Below the pieces are notes generated by a model. The model searched no databases. It was given only the letters and a program-made list of their open reading frames with translations, and was not told the DNA's origin. From Phreatobacter sp. (GTDB taxonomy: Bacteria; Pseudomonadota; Alphaproteobacteria; Rhizobiales; Phreatobacteraceae): a DNA stretch of 64,000 bases. How positions within the stretch are numbered: position 1 is the stretch's first letter; each line of letters begins with the position of its first letter. Positions 1 through 8,330 of this stretch are shown piece after piece. The DNA lies in contig NZ_JAEULY010000013.1 of the NCBI RefSeq assembly GCF_016793595.1, forward strand, positions 1 to 64,000, given 5' to 3'. The position numbers and the translations under genes are program-made.

Positions 1-87
1 GCCTATGCCTCGGACTGCTACCTGACCCGCCGCTGGGTCGACGGCCCCTACGGCCCGGAGCGCCGCACCGTCCGCGTCTGCGAGTAA
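1..87 (+). CDS. C-terminal end of a small protein of unknown function (5' partial)
   Basis: The first 28 codons read in frame from base 1 to a TAA at 85-87. The tail is rich in Arg, Tyr and Trp and carries two cysteines about 20 residues apart, as in small exported proteins with one disulfide. The start and most of the protein lie outside the window, so no function can be assigned. A terminator-like hairpin follows about 40 bp downstream and supports this being a real gene end. Confidence 0.55.
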   Translation, partial: AYASDCYLTRRWVDGPYGPERRTVRVCE

Positions 88-128
88 TCGCTGACCACCG
101 CCTCTCTCTCCTGACCTCCCGACTTCAA

Positions 129-160
129 AGCCCCGGCCTCACCGCCGGGGCTCTTGTTTG
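129..160 (+). terminator. Intrinsic terminator after the partial gene
   Basis: A 9-bp stem (AGCCCCGGC at 129-137 with GCCGGGGCT at 144-152) with a 6-nt loop is followed by CTTGTTT. It sits downstream of the partial plus-strand gene and just before the end of the convergent hydrolase gene, so it may act on both. Confidence 0.7.
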
Positions 161-183
161 GCCGGGCCGTTCTCGGCGGGCGC

Positions 184-1530
184 CTACCAGGTCAGTTCGG
201 CGACCGCGATGCGGTTCTCGGCCGTCGGCACCGCGCGGGCCACCACGCGCTCCTCGTTGAACAAGCCTACGACTGCGCGGCCGATCTCCGCCGCGGGCAG
301 GCGCAGCGTCGTCGTGGCGTCGGTCGCCACGCCGCGCGTCACGTCGCCTGCCTCCTTGCCGCCAAGCAGGACCACGTCGCGGGGAATGCCGAAATAGCCG
401 CGCGGCCGGGTCATCAGGACCACGGCGCCAGCAGCGCGGTCGGCATCGCTGAGCGGCCGGGCCGGCCGCAGGTGGACGACCTCCGACGAGCGCGGAAAAG
501 GCGAGCGGAAGATATGTGTGCGCGGGTGACCGGGCGCTTCCACCACGAATTCGAGCCAGTCCGTGGCTGAGACCGATACAGGCCCCCAGCGGCCATCCGG
601 TCCGGTCGTCCGGCGGAGCAACGCCTCGCCCTGGCGGCCCGCCGTGTCCGGATGGACGCGGAAAACCTCGATCACGGCGTCGCCCAGCGGCCGGTTCGAG
701 GGAATGCCGCCGGCATTACCGGTGACGAGACCGTCGAGCGCGACGATGCTTTCGGGCGCGACGGCGAGCGTCGCAGGCTCCGCGCCGACGATGAAGCGGT
801 AGATTTCCCGGAAGGCGCGGGGGTGGAAGGCGACCTCCCTGTGGTCGAGCGGGCCGAGGCCGATATTGGTCGCGCCGCGCAGCGTCGGCCCCTCGGTGGT
901 GATGCCTGTCGGCGTTCCCGGCCGGCCGACATAGCGTCCGTCGGCTTGCGCGAACTTGTCATTGCCCTCGCTGTAGAGCGTCAGGAAGGCGGTGCCCGGC
1001 ACGATATCGGTGTCGCGACCGTTCAGCCGGCGCAGGAACGGCCCGCGCCCGTTGAACTCGCTGCCGGGATTGAACTCCCAGTCGAACACGCCGCGGTTGG
1101 GCGTCCCGCAGAGCACGGCGTGGCTCACCTGCCCCGCGCCGTCGCCAGTGACGAAATTGCGGATCGCATAGCCCCCGCGCGACGAGCCGACCAGCGCCAC
1201 CTTCCCGGCGCCGGTGCGAGCAAGCGTCGAGCGAACGACGGCGGCCAGTTCGCGGAGCTGGTCCTCCGTGCCGGATCGTCCGGCCATGGGCACGGCGTCG
1301 TCGTTGCGGGACAGCGGATCGGTGAAGTTGAAGGCGACGAGCCGGTCGCGTGGCCAGCCATTGGCCTCGAAGCGCCAGAGCGTGGTCATCCAGAGCGCGG
1401 CATGGTCGCCGTTGCCGTGGACGAAGATGACCGGCGGAGGCCCGTCTGTCTGTGCCGCAGCCCGTCCGAACAGGGGCAGGGCGGGCAGTGCGGCGGCATA
1501 TTGCAGTAGGCGGCGGCGGCTGACAGTCAT
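184..1530 (-). CDS. Tat-exported alpha/beta-hydrolase (lipase/esterase-like)
   Basis: Predicted 448-residue exported hydrolase. The N-terminus has a twin-arginine signal (SRRRLLQ, then a hydrophobic stretch ending in GRAAAQ near residue 26), which fixes the start at 1530; the open frame extends upstream without signal character. The mature part opens with VIFVHGNGDHAALW (strand 1 and oxyanion region), has the nucleophile elbow G-S-S-R-G (Ser117) and a likely catalytic His at LDHREV (His230). Residues from about 255 form a second, probably beta-rich domain. The fold is clear; substrate (lipid, polyester or other ester) is not. It is divergent from the ABC exporter across 237 bp and convergent with the partial gene. 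Confidence 0.8.
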   Translation of the reverse strand: MTVSRRRLLQYAAALPALPLFGRAAAQTDGPPPVIFVHGNGDHAALWMTTLWRFEANGWPRDRLVAFNFTDPLSRNDDAVPMAGRSGTEDQLRELAAVVRSTLARTGAGKVALVGSSRGGYAIRNFVTGDGAGQVSHAVLCGTPNRGVFDWEFNPGSEFNGRGPFLRRLNGRDTDIVPGTAFLTLYSEGNDKFAQADGRYVGRPGTPTGITTEGPTLRGATNIGLGPLDHREVAFHPRAFREIYRFIVGAEPATLAVAPESIVALDGLVTGNAGGIPSNRPLGDAVIEVFRVHPDTAGRQGEALLRRTTGPDGRWGPVSVSATDWLEFVVEAPGHPRTHIFRSPFPRSSEVVHLRPARPLSDADRAAGAVVLMTRPRGYFGIPRDVVLLGGKEAGDVTRGVATDATTTLRLPAAEIGRAVVGLFNEERVVARAVPTAENRIAVAELTW

Positions 1531-1767
1531 CTGCGGCTCTTTCCCGGCCGGTTTCTTCCCGAAACGGATGGTCTGCCTCCCGGACCCGGCGGTCAAGGCG
1601 GCCATCGCGGCCAGATTCCGGCAGCAGGTGGTCGTGCCGCGCCGCAATGGGGTCGACGCGCGACCGCTATGGCGTCACATTGGCCGTCTAAACCGTCGCC
1701 ATCCTGAGTCTTATTTCAGCCCAGCCGGAGTGCGCATGCGCCCCGGCCCTTTTTCCGTCCGGTCGCC
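1531..1767. other. Intergenic region between divergent hydrolase and ABC exporter genes
   Basis: 237 bp without a convincing gene; it should hold the promoters of both flanking genes. The only conspicuous element is a 10-bp palindrome GCGCATGCGC at 1732-1741, about 26 bp before the exporter start. No -35/-10 pair is clear enough to call. Confidence 0.4.
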
Positions 1768-3633
1768 ATGTATCGCTATGTCGAAACCCGCCTCGATCCT
1801 GTCGCCCTGCCGCCTGCCGGCGGCCCGCCGCCGGGCCTGATCGCGTTTTACTGGTATTTCATCCGGCAGGCGAAATGGCTGTTCGCCGCCCTCTTCGTCA
1901 TCGGCATGGTCGCGGCCGTGCTGGAAACGGCGATCCCCTATTTCATCGGCCGGCTGATGGCGATCCTGACGGAAACGCCCCGCGAGACGCTGTTCGCGAC
2001 CGTCTGGCCGACCTTCGCCGCCATGCTGTTCGTGGTGCTGATCGCGCGCCCCTTCGTGCTGTTCCTCCAGCGGCTCGTGTCGAACCACGGCATATCAGCG
2101 CCGCTCAACACGCTGACGCGCTGGCAGAGCCACCATCACGTGGTGCGCCAGTCGCTGTCCTTCTTCCAGAACGACTTCGCCGGACGCATCGCCAACCACG
2201 TCATGCAGGCCGGCAGCGCGGTGCGCGAGACGGCGCTCGCCTCGATGCGTTCGGTGCTGCACATCCTGTTCTATGGCGTCGCGGCGACCGGGCTGATGAT
2301 GGCGCAGGACTGGCGGCTGGCGCTGCCGATCTTCGCCTGGTTCTGCCTCTACGTGGTGCTGCTGACAGCCATGGTTCCGCGCATGCGCGAGCGCGCGCGC
2401 CACGCGTCGGCCAAGCGCTCGGCCGTCACCGGCAAGGTGGTCGACAGCTACACCAACATCCTCACCGTCAAGCTGTTCGCGCGGACCTCGGACGAGGACG
2501 GCTATGTGCGCGACAGCATGATGGAGCAGCACGCGGCCTTCATCGCCCAGCATCGGTTGAACACGCTGTTCACCGTCCTCCTGAACTCGCTCAACGCGGT
2601 GCTGCTGGCGACGACCGGCAGTCTCGCCGTGATCCTCTGGCAGGCCGGCACGGTGGAGATCGCGGCGGTCGCCATGGTGCTGCCGCTGACCATCCAGATC
2701 ATCGCCATGTCGGGCTGGGTGGCGGCAGAGATCCAGGGCATTTTCGAGAATGTCGGCACCGTGCAGGAAAGCATGATGTCGATCGCCCGGCCGCTGACCA
2801 TGCAGGACGAACCGGGGGCACGGCCTCTCGCGATCGGTGGAGGCGAGATCGCCTTCGATCGTGTCTCCTTCGGCTATGGCCGCACCGACATACCGGTCAT
2901 CGACGACCTGTCGCTGAGGGTGAAGCCGGGCGAGAAGGTCGGACTCGTCGGCCGCTCGGGCGCCGGCAAGTCGACGCTGGTCAGCCTGATGCTGCGCTTC
3001 CACGATGCCGAGGCGGGGTCCATCGCCATCGACGGACAGGACGTACGCCACGTAACGCAGGAAAGCCTCAGGCAGGCGATTTCCGTGGTGACGCAGGATA
3101 CCTCGTTGCTGCACCGCTCGATCCGCGACAACATCCTCTACGGGCGGATCGGCGCGAGCGAGGCCATGATGCAGGCGGCGGCCGAGAGGGCTCACGCCGC
3201 GTCGTTCATCGCCAACTTGCAGGACAATGCCGGCCGCAAGGGCTACGACGCCCATGTCGGCGAGCGCGGGGTCAAGCTTTCCGGTGGTCAGCGCCAGCGG
3301 ATCGCGATTGCCCGTGTGATCCTGAAGGATGCGCCGATCCTCGTGCTGGACGAGGCGACCGCCGCGCTCGACAGCGAGGTGGAAGCGGCCATCCAGGACA
3401 ATCTCGACGAACTGATGGAGGGCAAGACGGTGATCGCCATCGCCCACCGGCTCTCGACGCTCCAGATCATGGACCGGCTGGTCGTTCTCGATGCCGGCCG
3501 GATCGTCGAGGAGGGCACCCATGCCGAACTGATCGCGAAGGGCGGCCTCTATGCCGAACTCTGGGCGCGCCAGTCCGGCGGCTTCATCGTCGAACCTCGA
3601 GGCCTCGCCGCCGTCCGTCAGGCGGCCGAGTGA
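1768..3633 (+). CDS. ABC half-transporter, fused membrane and ATPase domains (exporter type)
   Basis: A 621-residue type-I ABC exporter half-molecule expected to work as a homodimer in the inner membrane. The N-terminal ~340 residues hold six hydrophobic segments. The nucleotide-binding domain has Walker A GRSGAGKST (about 395-403), signature LSGGQRQR (about 504), Walker B ILVLDEATAALDSE, and the switch His in IAIAHRLS. This is the MsbA/multidrug-lipid family; substrate cannot be read from sequence. The ATG at 1768 has only a weak ribosome-binding site, but the N-terminus matches a short cytoplasmic lead-in to TM1. It ends 9 bp before the convergent pseudo-protease gene. Confidence 0.9.
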   Translation: MYRYVETRLDPVALPPAGGPPPGLIAFYWYFIRQAKWLFAALFVIGMVAAVLETAIPYFIGRLMAILTETPRETLFATVWPTFAAMLFVVLIARPFVLFLQRLVSNHGISAPLNTLTRWQSHHHVVRQSLSFFQNDFAGRIANHVMQAGSAVRETALASMRSVLHILFYGVAATGLMMAQDWRLALPIFAWFCLYVVLLTAMVPRMRERARHASAKRSAVTGKVVDSYTNILTVKLFARTSDEDGYVRDSMMEQHAAFIAQHRLNTLFTVLLNSLNAVLLATTGSLAVILWQAGTVEIAAVAMVLPLTIQIIAMSGWVAAEIQGIFENVGTVQESMMSIARPLTMQDEPGARPLAIGGGEIAFDRVSFGYGRTDIPVIDDLSLRVKPGEKVGLVGRSGAGKSTLVSLMLRFHDAEAGSIAIDGQDVRHVTQESLRQAISVVTQDTSLLHRSIRDNILYGRIGASEAMMQAAAERAHAASFIANLQDNAGRKGYDAHVGERGVKLSGGQRQRIAIARVILKDAPILVLDEATAALDSEVEAAIQDNLDELMEGKTVIAIAHRLSTLQIMDRLVVLDAGRIVEEGTHAELIAKGGLYAELWARQSGGFIVEPRGLAAVRQAAE

Positions 3634-3642
3634 GCGCGGCGA

Positions 3643-4965
3643 TCAGTTGATGCAGTCGAGCGGCAGGACCACCGGGAAGGCGTAGTCCTGCATGCTCGGC
3701 ACGCGGCGCGTTTCGCCGGCGGCGACCTCGATCGCCTCGACATTGTGCGCCTTCAGGAAGCGCTGGATCGCCTCGCGGCTGACGGCGGTGCCGGCGCGTC
3801 CCATGAATTGCGGGTCGTTGGCGATGCCGACGACGAGGCCGTTCTGATCGTAGATCGGTGCGCCCCACGGTTCCTCGACCGGACCGCCCTGGAACTGGAA
3901 GCGTGTCGCCTCGCCGCGCGCGCCCGTGGCGGCCGTCACCGAGCTCTCGACCACCGTGACCTGTCCCAGCATCCGCCGCGCGGGATAGCCGACGACCACC
4001 AGCCGCTCGCCCGGCCGGACTGGCGCCTGCGCCGCGCGGAAGGGCGCGACGGGGCTGACGAGATCGGGAATGCGGTAGAGCGCGAGATCGTTCTCGGCAT
4101 CATCCGCCACCCGCACCATGGCGATGCGCTGGCCGCCCTGCCGCGCCACCGATACGGCGGAACAGTTGCGGACGGTATGGAAGGTGGTCAGCACGTGGCC
4201 GGTCCGGCTGACATAGAAGCCGGTGCCGGAGGCGATTGCCTGTCCAGGTTGGGACCGTGCCGACAGGAGCAGCTCGGGCGTTGCGCAGAGATCGACATTG
4301 TTGCGATTATCGACGGCGCCGCCGGCAAACTGGATGCGCAGGTTGAACGAACAGCCCTGGTCCGCGGCAAGGCGCAGATGGAAGCGGCCGGCGGCGCGCA
4401 GCGTGCCGTTACCGAGGCGGTCCTGGCCCCAGTCGCCGCCGGAGACGGCTTGCGCGAACAGCCCGACCACGGTGGCCGGTCCCTGGTTGATGATCATCGT
4501 ATCGGCTGAGCGCGGCGGTTGGGGCGGCGTCTGCTGCTGCTGGGGCGGCGTCTGAGGCTGCTGCGGTGCGCGCGGCGGCGTCTGGTTCTGCTGCCCCTGC
4601 TGCTGGGGCATGCGGGCGTTCTCGCCGTTGAACACCACCTCGGCGATGGAGCAGAGCTCGACCCGTCGCTTCTCCTCCTCGCGGCCGTTCTGGTAGATGA
4701 CGCGGATATCCCACATGCAGCCACGGCCGCGCTCGGGGCGCAGTTCTCCACGCGCACCGGGCCGGATGGACGAACCGTTCAGGCGGTCCTGCCCCCAGTT
4801 ATCGTCACTGACCGGCGAGGCGAAAAGGCGAGTGATCGCGCTGGTGTACTGATTGGCGACGTAGACGTCGGGATTGACGGTCGCCGTCTGGCTGACGGCT
4901 GTGCGCGGGCCGGCGAACATGGCGGCCAGCGCCGCGAGGATCACGAGGCAAAGCCGTAGGCGCAT
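3643..4965 (-). CDS. Exported trypsin-fold pseudo-protease with duplicated N-terminal domain
   Basis: A 440-residue exported protein with signal peptide at about 1-26. Residues ~36-111 and ~158-233 are two copies of one domain, each with a W-G-Q-D-R-L motif and a Cys pair (C83/C105 and C205/C227), separated by a Gln/Pro-rich linker. Residues ~240-430 match a chymotrypsin/DegP-type fold: His263 in VLTTFHTVRNC and Asp293 in NDLALYR stand where the triad His and Asp belong. The serine motif, normally G-N-S-G-G-P, reads E-P-W-G-A-P, so the nucleophile position is Trp367 (codon at 3865-3867). The protein is therefore probably not a protease and may bind peptides. It lies near two caspase-family genes. 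Confidence 0.8.
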   Translation of the reverse strand: MRLRLCLVILAALAAMFAGPRTAVSQTATVNPDVYVANQYTSAITRLFASPVSDDNWGQDRLNGSSIRPGARGELRPERGRGCMWDIRVIYQNGREEEKRRVELCSIAEVVFNGENARMPQQQGQQNQTPPRAPQQPQTPPQQQQTPPQPPRSADTMIINQGPATVVGLFAQAVSGGDWGQDRLGNGTLRAAGRFHLRLAADQGCSFNLRIQFAGGAVDNRNNVDLCATPELLLSARSQPGQAIASGTGFYVSRTGHVLTTFHTVRNCSAVSVARQGGQRIAMVRVADDAENDLALYRIPDLVSPVAPFRAAQAPVRPGERLVVVGYPARRMLGQVTVVESSVTAATGARGEATRFQFQGGPVEEPWGAPIYDQNGLVVGIANDPQFMGRAGTAVSREAIQRFLKAHNVEAIEVAAGETRRVPSMQDYAFPVVLPLDCIN

Positions 4966-4994
4966 GGACTTCTGTTCAACCCGGGTCGCGATGA

Positions 4995-5023
4995 AACGGC
5001 CGGCAGTCTAGCTGCCGGCCGTT
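4995..5023 (-). terminator. Strong intrinsic terminator of the small exported protein gene
   Basis: A perfect 12-bp inverted repeat (AACGGCCGGCAG / CTGCCGGCCGTT) with a 5-nt loop. On the minus strand it is followed by TTTCAT. It lies between the minus-strand gene at 5059-5583 and the pseudo-protease gene, and so probably separates their transcripts. Confidence 0.8.
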
Positions 5024-5058
5024 CCGCTGTCATCGTCGGTGGAGGCAGGCGCGAGGCC

Positions 5059-5583
5059 TCACATCCGGTTGCGGTCGTCGCTCCAGCCGGCGCGGATTTC
5101 GCGGCGCTGGGGCAGGACGGGAGCCGTCTCGGGCGAGCGGCGCTGCTGCTGGCCGTTCTGGATGATCTGCGCGGTGGCCTGCCAGAAGGCGGTGAGCGAG
5201 GCGCGGGCGGCGTTGGCCTCGCGGGTGGCGCAGCCCTGCTCGCCGAGGAAGGTTTTGGCGTCGGCGAGACCGAGGCGAACGGCCTCGGCCGTGCCCTCGA
5301 CCTCGGCTTCGCGGCTGGCATTGTCGACGATCCGCTTGATCGCCTCGAAGGTCGGCATGGGCAGGAAGTCGCAGCGGCTGTCGTACCAGTAGCTGAAGCC
5401 GGCGAGGTAGGCTGCGCGGATGACGCGGGCATTCGGCTCGCGATGGTCGAAGCCCTGCTCGATCTGGTTCGAGACGATCGACTGGACGAGGTGGCCGTGC
5501 CGGTAGGGGCTGGCTTGCGAGGTGGCGGCGCCAGCGAGCGTGGCGGCGGCGACGGCGGCGAGAAGGGTGGCGAACTTCGTCAT
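5059..5583 (-). CDS. Small exported protein of unknown function
   Basis: A 174-residue protein with a clear Sec signal peptide (MTKFATLLAAV, cleavage near residue 25). The mature part is mostly helical by composition, with two cysteines (in DSRCDFLP and EQGCATRE) that could form a disulfide, and a Gln/Arg-rich polar C-terminus. A GGGAGC-type ribosome-binding site precedes the ATG. I do not recognise the family. It is followed by its own terminator. Confidence 0.7.
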   Translation of the reverse strand: MTKFATLLAAVAAATLAGAATSQASPYRHGHLVQSIVSNQIEQGFDHREPNARVIRAAYLAGFSYWYDSRCDFLPMPTFEAIKRIVDNASREAEVEGTAEAVRLGLADAKTFLGEQGCATREANAARASLTAFWQATAQIIQNGQQQRRSPETAPVLPQRREIRAGWSDDRNRM

Positions 5584-5645
5584 GACATGCTCCCGTTTGC
5601 TGGTGTTGGCGCTTGGCTGGCCGGTGATCCGACCTGAAGCGAGGT

Positions 5646-5861
5646 TTAGGCGACGATCCGGAGCCGCGGCATTGCGCGGGCTTGGGTCGGGTTGCGATGG
5701 GATGCGGGGCGGGCCGCGCGAATGCGGCGCTCGCCGGTCCAGCGGGCCGGCCCGAGCACGACGACGATCGTGCGGCGGCGGCTTTCCTGGAAGTGCAGCC
5801 AGATCAGGGTCGCCGCGAAGGTCGCGACGCCGAGAAGAGCGAGGACGAGGGTGATCTTCAT
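5646..5861 (-). CDS. Small single-pass membrane protein, unknown function
   Basis: 71 residues: an N-terminal transmembrane segment (about residues 3-24, MKITLVLALLGVATF...) followed by a short, very Arg-rich tail. The start at 5861 has GGGAG about 7 nt upstream; the longer open frame upstream is not protein-like. The positive tail after the TM predicts an N-out/C-in topology. The low-complexity basic tail makes coding status less certain than for its neighbours. Confidence 0.5.
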   Translation of the reverse strand: MKITLVLALLGVATFAATLIWLHFQESRRRTIVVVLGPARWTGERRIRAARPASHRNPTQARAMPRLRIVA

Positions 5862-5948
5862 GGACTTGCTCCCGTGGCGGCGGCCGTCGTTGCGGCCTGT
5901 CTCCGGTTTAGGCCGGGGCGGCGGGGAGGGGCATTGCTGACTGTTGCG

Positions 5949-6002
5949 GCGAGTTGAGCGGCCTTGGCGAGTTGAGCGGTCTTGGCGAGTTGAACGGTCT
6001 TG
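5949..6002. repeat. Three tandem 18-bp repeats in an intergenic gap
   Basis: Three consecutive near-identical copies of GCGAGTTGAGCGGYCTTG (5949-5966, 5967-5984, 5985-6002), differing at two positions, with a partial fourth start (GCGAC). They lie in the ~206-bp gap between two minus-strand genes. As a multiple of three the unit keeps every frame open, which explains short spurious frames here. Function unknown; replication slippage is the simplest origin. Confidence 0.75.
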
Positions 6003-6067
6003 GCGACGAGAGAAGTTCCCGGCGCGTGGGCACCGGGGGCTTGCAGGGCCAAGCTCGTCGAGCTGCT

Positions 6068-6994
6068 TCAGGCCGCCTTCGGCTCGCGCACGACGTAGTC
6101 GCTGCCGCAATAGGCCAGCGCATTGGCGTGGCTCTTGGCGACGCGCGTCAGATTGGTCAGCAGTCGCGCCGTCTCCTCTTCGTCGAGCGGGGCTGCCGAC
6201 GCACTGCCGCCGCGCGGGTCGAGGCGCGGCAGCACGGCCGGGTCGCGCACGACGATGGCGGTCAGGCGGAAGCGACCGGGGATCGGTTGCACCGGCTTCG
6301 GCTCCTTCATCAGGAGGATGCGCCCGCCTTCCACCACCGGCTCGAAGGGCGAGGGCAGCCAGCGCACGGCATCCTCGAAGGAAATGTCCCAGATGCGCGA
6401 ACCCTGGATCGCGGGATCGCGCGAGAACATCACATAGACCTTGAGAGGCCGGTTGGCGTCCTCTGGCGGCAGGCCTTCGATGGCGAACAAGCCCTTGTGC
6501 CGACCGATTTCGAAGACCGGCGGCCCCGAAGGCGCCGCCGCCGCGCCCTCGAAGAAGCGGGTGGTGCCGTACTGTTCGATGGCGACATGCAGGCCGGAGG
6601 CCGAGGCCGGTGCATCCGGAGAGAATTCCTTGACCAGAGCCTTGTGCGTGCGGTCGAGCGCGTCGGGGTCGATGACCTCGGTCGTGTCGACGATCTTGCG
6701 GGCGAAGCCGAGAACGGGCGCCTCGAAGTCGATCGGGCGAAAGGCCTCGGCCGGAGCATCGTGCCTGCCCGCCGCGCCGCGCACGATGGCGATGCGCTTG
6801 TTGACGACCTCGGCGAGCTCACCGGCGACATCGGGCTCGCAGCCATAGTCGCCGCGCAGCATCTTGGAGAATTTGGAGGGGCCGTCGTCCGGTCCCCACA
6901 GACGCGTGGCGATCTCCGCGTTCGACTGCGGCAGGCGCAGCAACTCGCGGACGGCGAGCCATTTCAGGAACAGGTTGGGAATGGCGGTAGCCAT
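6068..6994 (-). CDS. Hypothetical protein, possible N-terminal helix-turn-helix
   Basis: 308 residues from the ATG at 6994 (AGCGAGGC ribosome-binding site; the upstream extension is low quality). No signal peptide or membrane segment. Residues ~5-60 (FLKWLAVRELLRLPQSNAEIATRLW...FSKMLRGDYG) have the look of a helix-turn-helix, then comes an alpha/beta region of unknown type with a hydrophobic core (IRLxxxGRIxxM-like strands) and a helical C-terminus. It is divergent from the secreted caspase gene with 195 bp between the starts, so a regulatory link is possible but unproven. I do not recognise the family. Confidence 0.6.
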   Translation of the reverse strand: MATAIPNLFLKWLAVRELLRLPQSNAEIATRLWGPDDGPSKFSKMLRGDYGCEPDVAGELAEVVNKRIAIVRGAAGRHDAPAEAFRPIDFEAPVLGFARKIVDTTEVIDPDALDRTHKALVKEFSPDAPASASGLHVAIEQYGTTRFFEGAAAAPSGPPVFEIGRHKGLFAIEGLPPEDANRPLKVYVMFSRDPAIQGSRIWDISFEDAVRWLPSPFEPVVEGGRILLMKEPKPVQPIPGRFRLTAIVVRDPAVLPRLDPRGGSASAAPLDEEETARLLTNLTRVAKSHANALAYCGSDYVVREPKAA

Positions 6995-7189
6995 GACGGA
7001 GCCTCGCTGGTTGGCAGGCGGAACTTCATGAAGCGAGAAAGCCCCATCCGGTGCTTGAAGGGAAGAGGCAAGGCAAGCCGTCTCAATCTCCTGCAACGCG
7101 TCGCAATTCCGATGGGTAAGGCTGTCGGCCACGCTCCCTCCCATGCGAACGGCATCGTGCCGCTCGGCCCAGCCTTCGGGAGACCTGAC

Positions 7190-8266
7190 ATGCGCAGCCG
7201 CTTCCCCCTGATCGCAGTCCTCGTCGCCCTCGTGTTCTGGGCGGGCACCGGCATCGCGAGCGCCGGCCAGCGCGTCGCCCTCGCCATCGGCGTGTCCGCC
7301 TATCAGTCAACGCCGCTGCCGAGCCCGGTGAAGGATGCAAGCGAGGTCGCCAATGCGCTGGCTTCGTTCGGCTTCGACGTGACGCTGGTGCGCGATCCCG
7401 ATTCCGCACAGTTCAAGGCCGCGGTCGATGCCTTCGTCGCCAAGGCGCGCGGCGCTTCCGCCGCAGTGGTCTATTTCTCCGGCCACGGCATCCAGGTGAA
7501 CGGCGAGGTCTATATGATGGCCTCCGACACCCGCCTCGACCGCCCCGACATCTTCCAGCGCGATGATTTCACGGTGAACGGCATCGTCGATCGCCTGCAG
7601 GCCGCAGGCGTCGACTTCAAGTTCGTCATCGTCGATGCCTGCCGCTCCAATCCCTTCCTGGAGGCGGGTGGCCGCTCGGCGCTCGCCGCCGCCAATGCCG
7701 GCCGTGCCGAGCGCCGCTCCCCGGCCACCAACACGCTGGTCAGCTTCTCCTCGGCCTCGGGTCAGAATTCGCAGGACTGGGGTACCTCCATCGGTCTCAG
7801 CCTCTACACGGCGGCGCTGCTCGACGTGATGAAGCGCAGCGACCGGATCGACGTGCGCGACCTCACCCAGCAGGCCCGCGTCGCCGTGCAGGATTACATC
7901 GCCCGGCAGGGTGGCAATGCGCAGATGCCGTGGGAGGGCTCGTCCCTGATGCGCGCCGTGCATCTCGAGCGCAATCACGCCGGCACCGTGACCGCCTATC
8001 GCCCGGATCGCCGCCAGTTCGCCGAGCGCGCCGATCCCGCTCCGCGCAGGGCCCCCGAGATCGCGCCGCAGGCCGATGCCGACCGGTCGCAGTCCGGGGA
8101 AGCACGGCGCGCCCGCCCGGACCAGTCGCGCCGCGGCGTTGCCGATGCCGGCGGCGACCTGAACTACGACGCTTCGCTCGACCGCGTCGCCGGCATGTTC
8201 ACCGGCTCGAAGCCGCGCGGCCAGATGAACCGGCGGATGCGGGACATGGCGGCCGTCGAGGATTGA
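7190..8266 (+). CDS. Secreted caspase-family (C14) protease
   Basis: 358 residues. A Sec signal peptide (MRSRFPLIAVLVALVFW..., cleavage near 25-26) fixes the start at 7190; the open frame runs far upstream without coding character. Residues 27-270 form a caspase p20-like domain: strand 1 RVALAIGVSAY, catalytic His99 in YFSGHGIQ and catalytic Cys151 in VIVDACRSNP, followed by SFSSASGQ. Both dyad residues are intact. The C-terminal ~90 residues are polar and Arg/Ala/Pro-rich, probably disordered. Activity outside the cytoplasm is inferred from the signal peptide. It is convergent with a second caspase-family gene. Confidence 0.87.
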   Translation: MRSRFPLIAVLVALVFWAGTGIASAGQRVALAIGVSAYQSTPLPSPVKDASEVANALASFGFDVTLVRDPDSAQFKAAVDAFVAKARGASAAVVYFSGHGIQVNGEVYMMASDTRLDRPDIFQRDDFTVNGIVDRLQAAGVDFKFVIVDACRSNPFLEAGGRSALAAANAGRAERRSPATNTLVSFSSASGQNSQDWGTSIGLSLYTAALLDVMKRSDRIDVRDLTQQARVAVQDYIARQGGNAQMPWEGSSLMRAVHLERNHAGTVTAYRPDRRQFAERADPAPRRAPEIAPQADADRSQSGEARRARPDQSRRGVADAGGDLNYDASLDRVAGMFTGSKPRGQMNRRMRDMAAVED

Positions 8267-8295
8267 CGGGTCGTCCGGGGTCAGCACGGAACGAT

Positions 8296-8324
8296 GAAGG
8301 GGCTGCCTGCCGGGCGGCCCCTTC
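8296..8324. terminator. Bidirectional terminator-like hairpin between convergent caspase genes
   Basis: 8-bp stem GAAGGGGC (8296-8303) / GCCCCTTC (8317-8324) around a 13-nt loop that can pair further internally. It fills the 64-bp gap between the two convergent genes. There is no long T tract on either side, so termination efficiency is uncertain. Confidence 0.5.
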
Positions 8325-8330
8325 GCGCGC

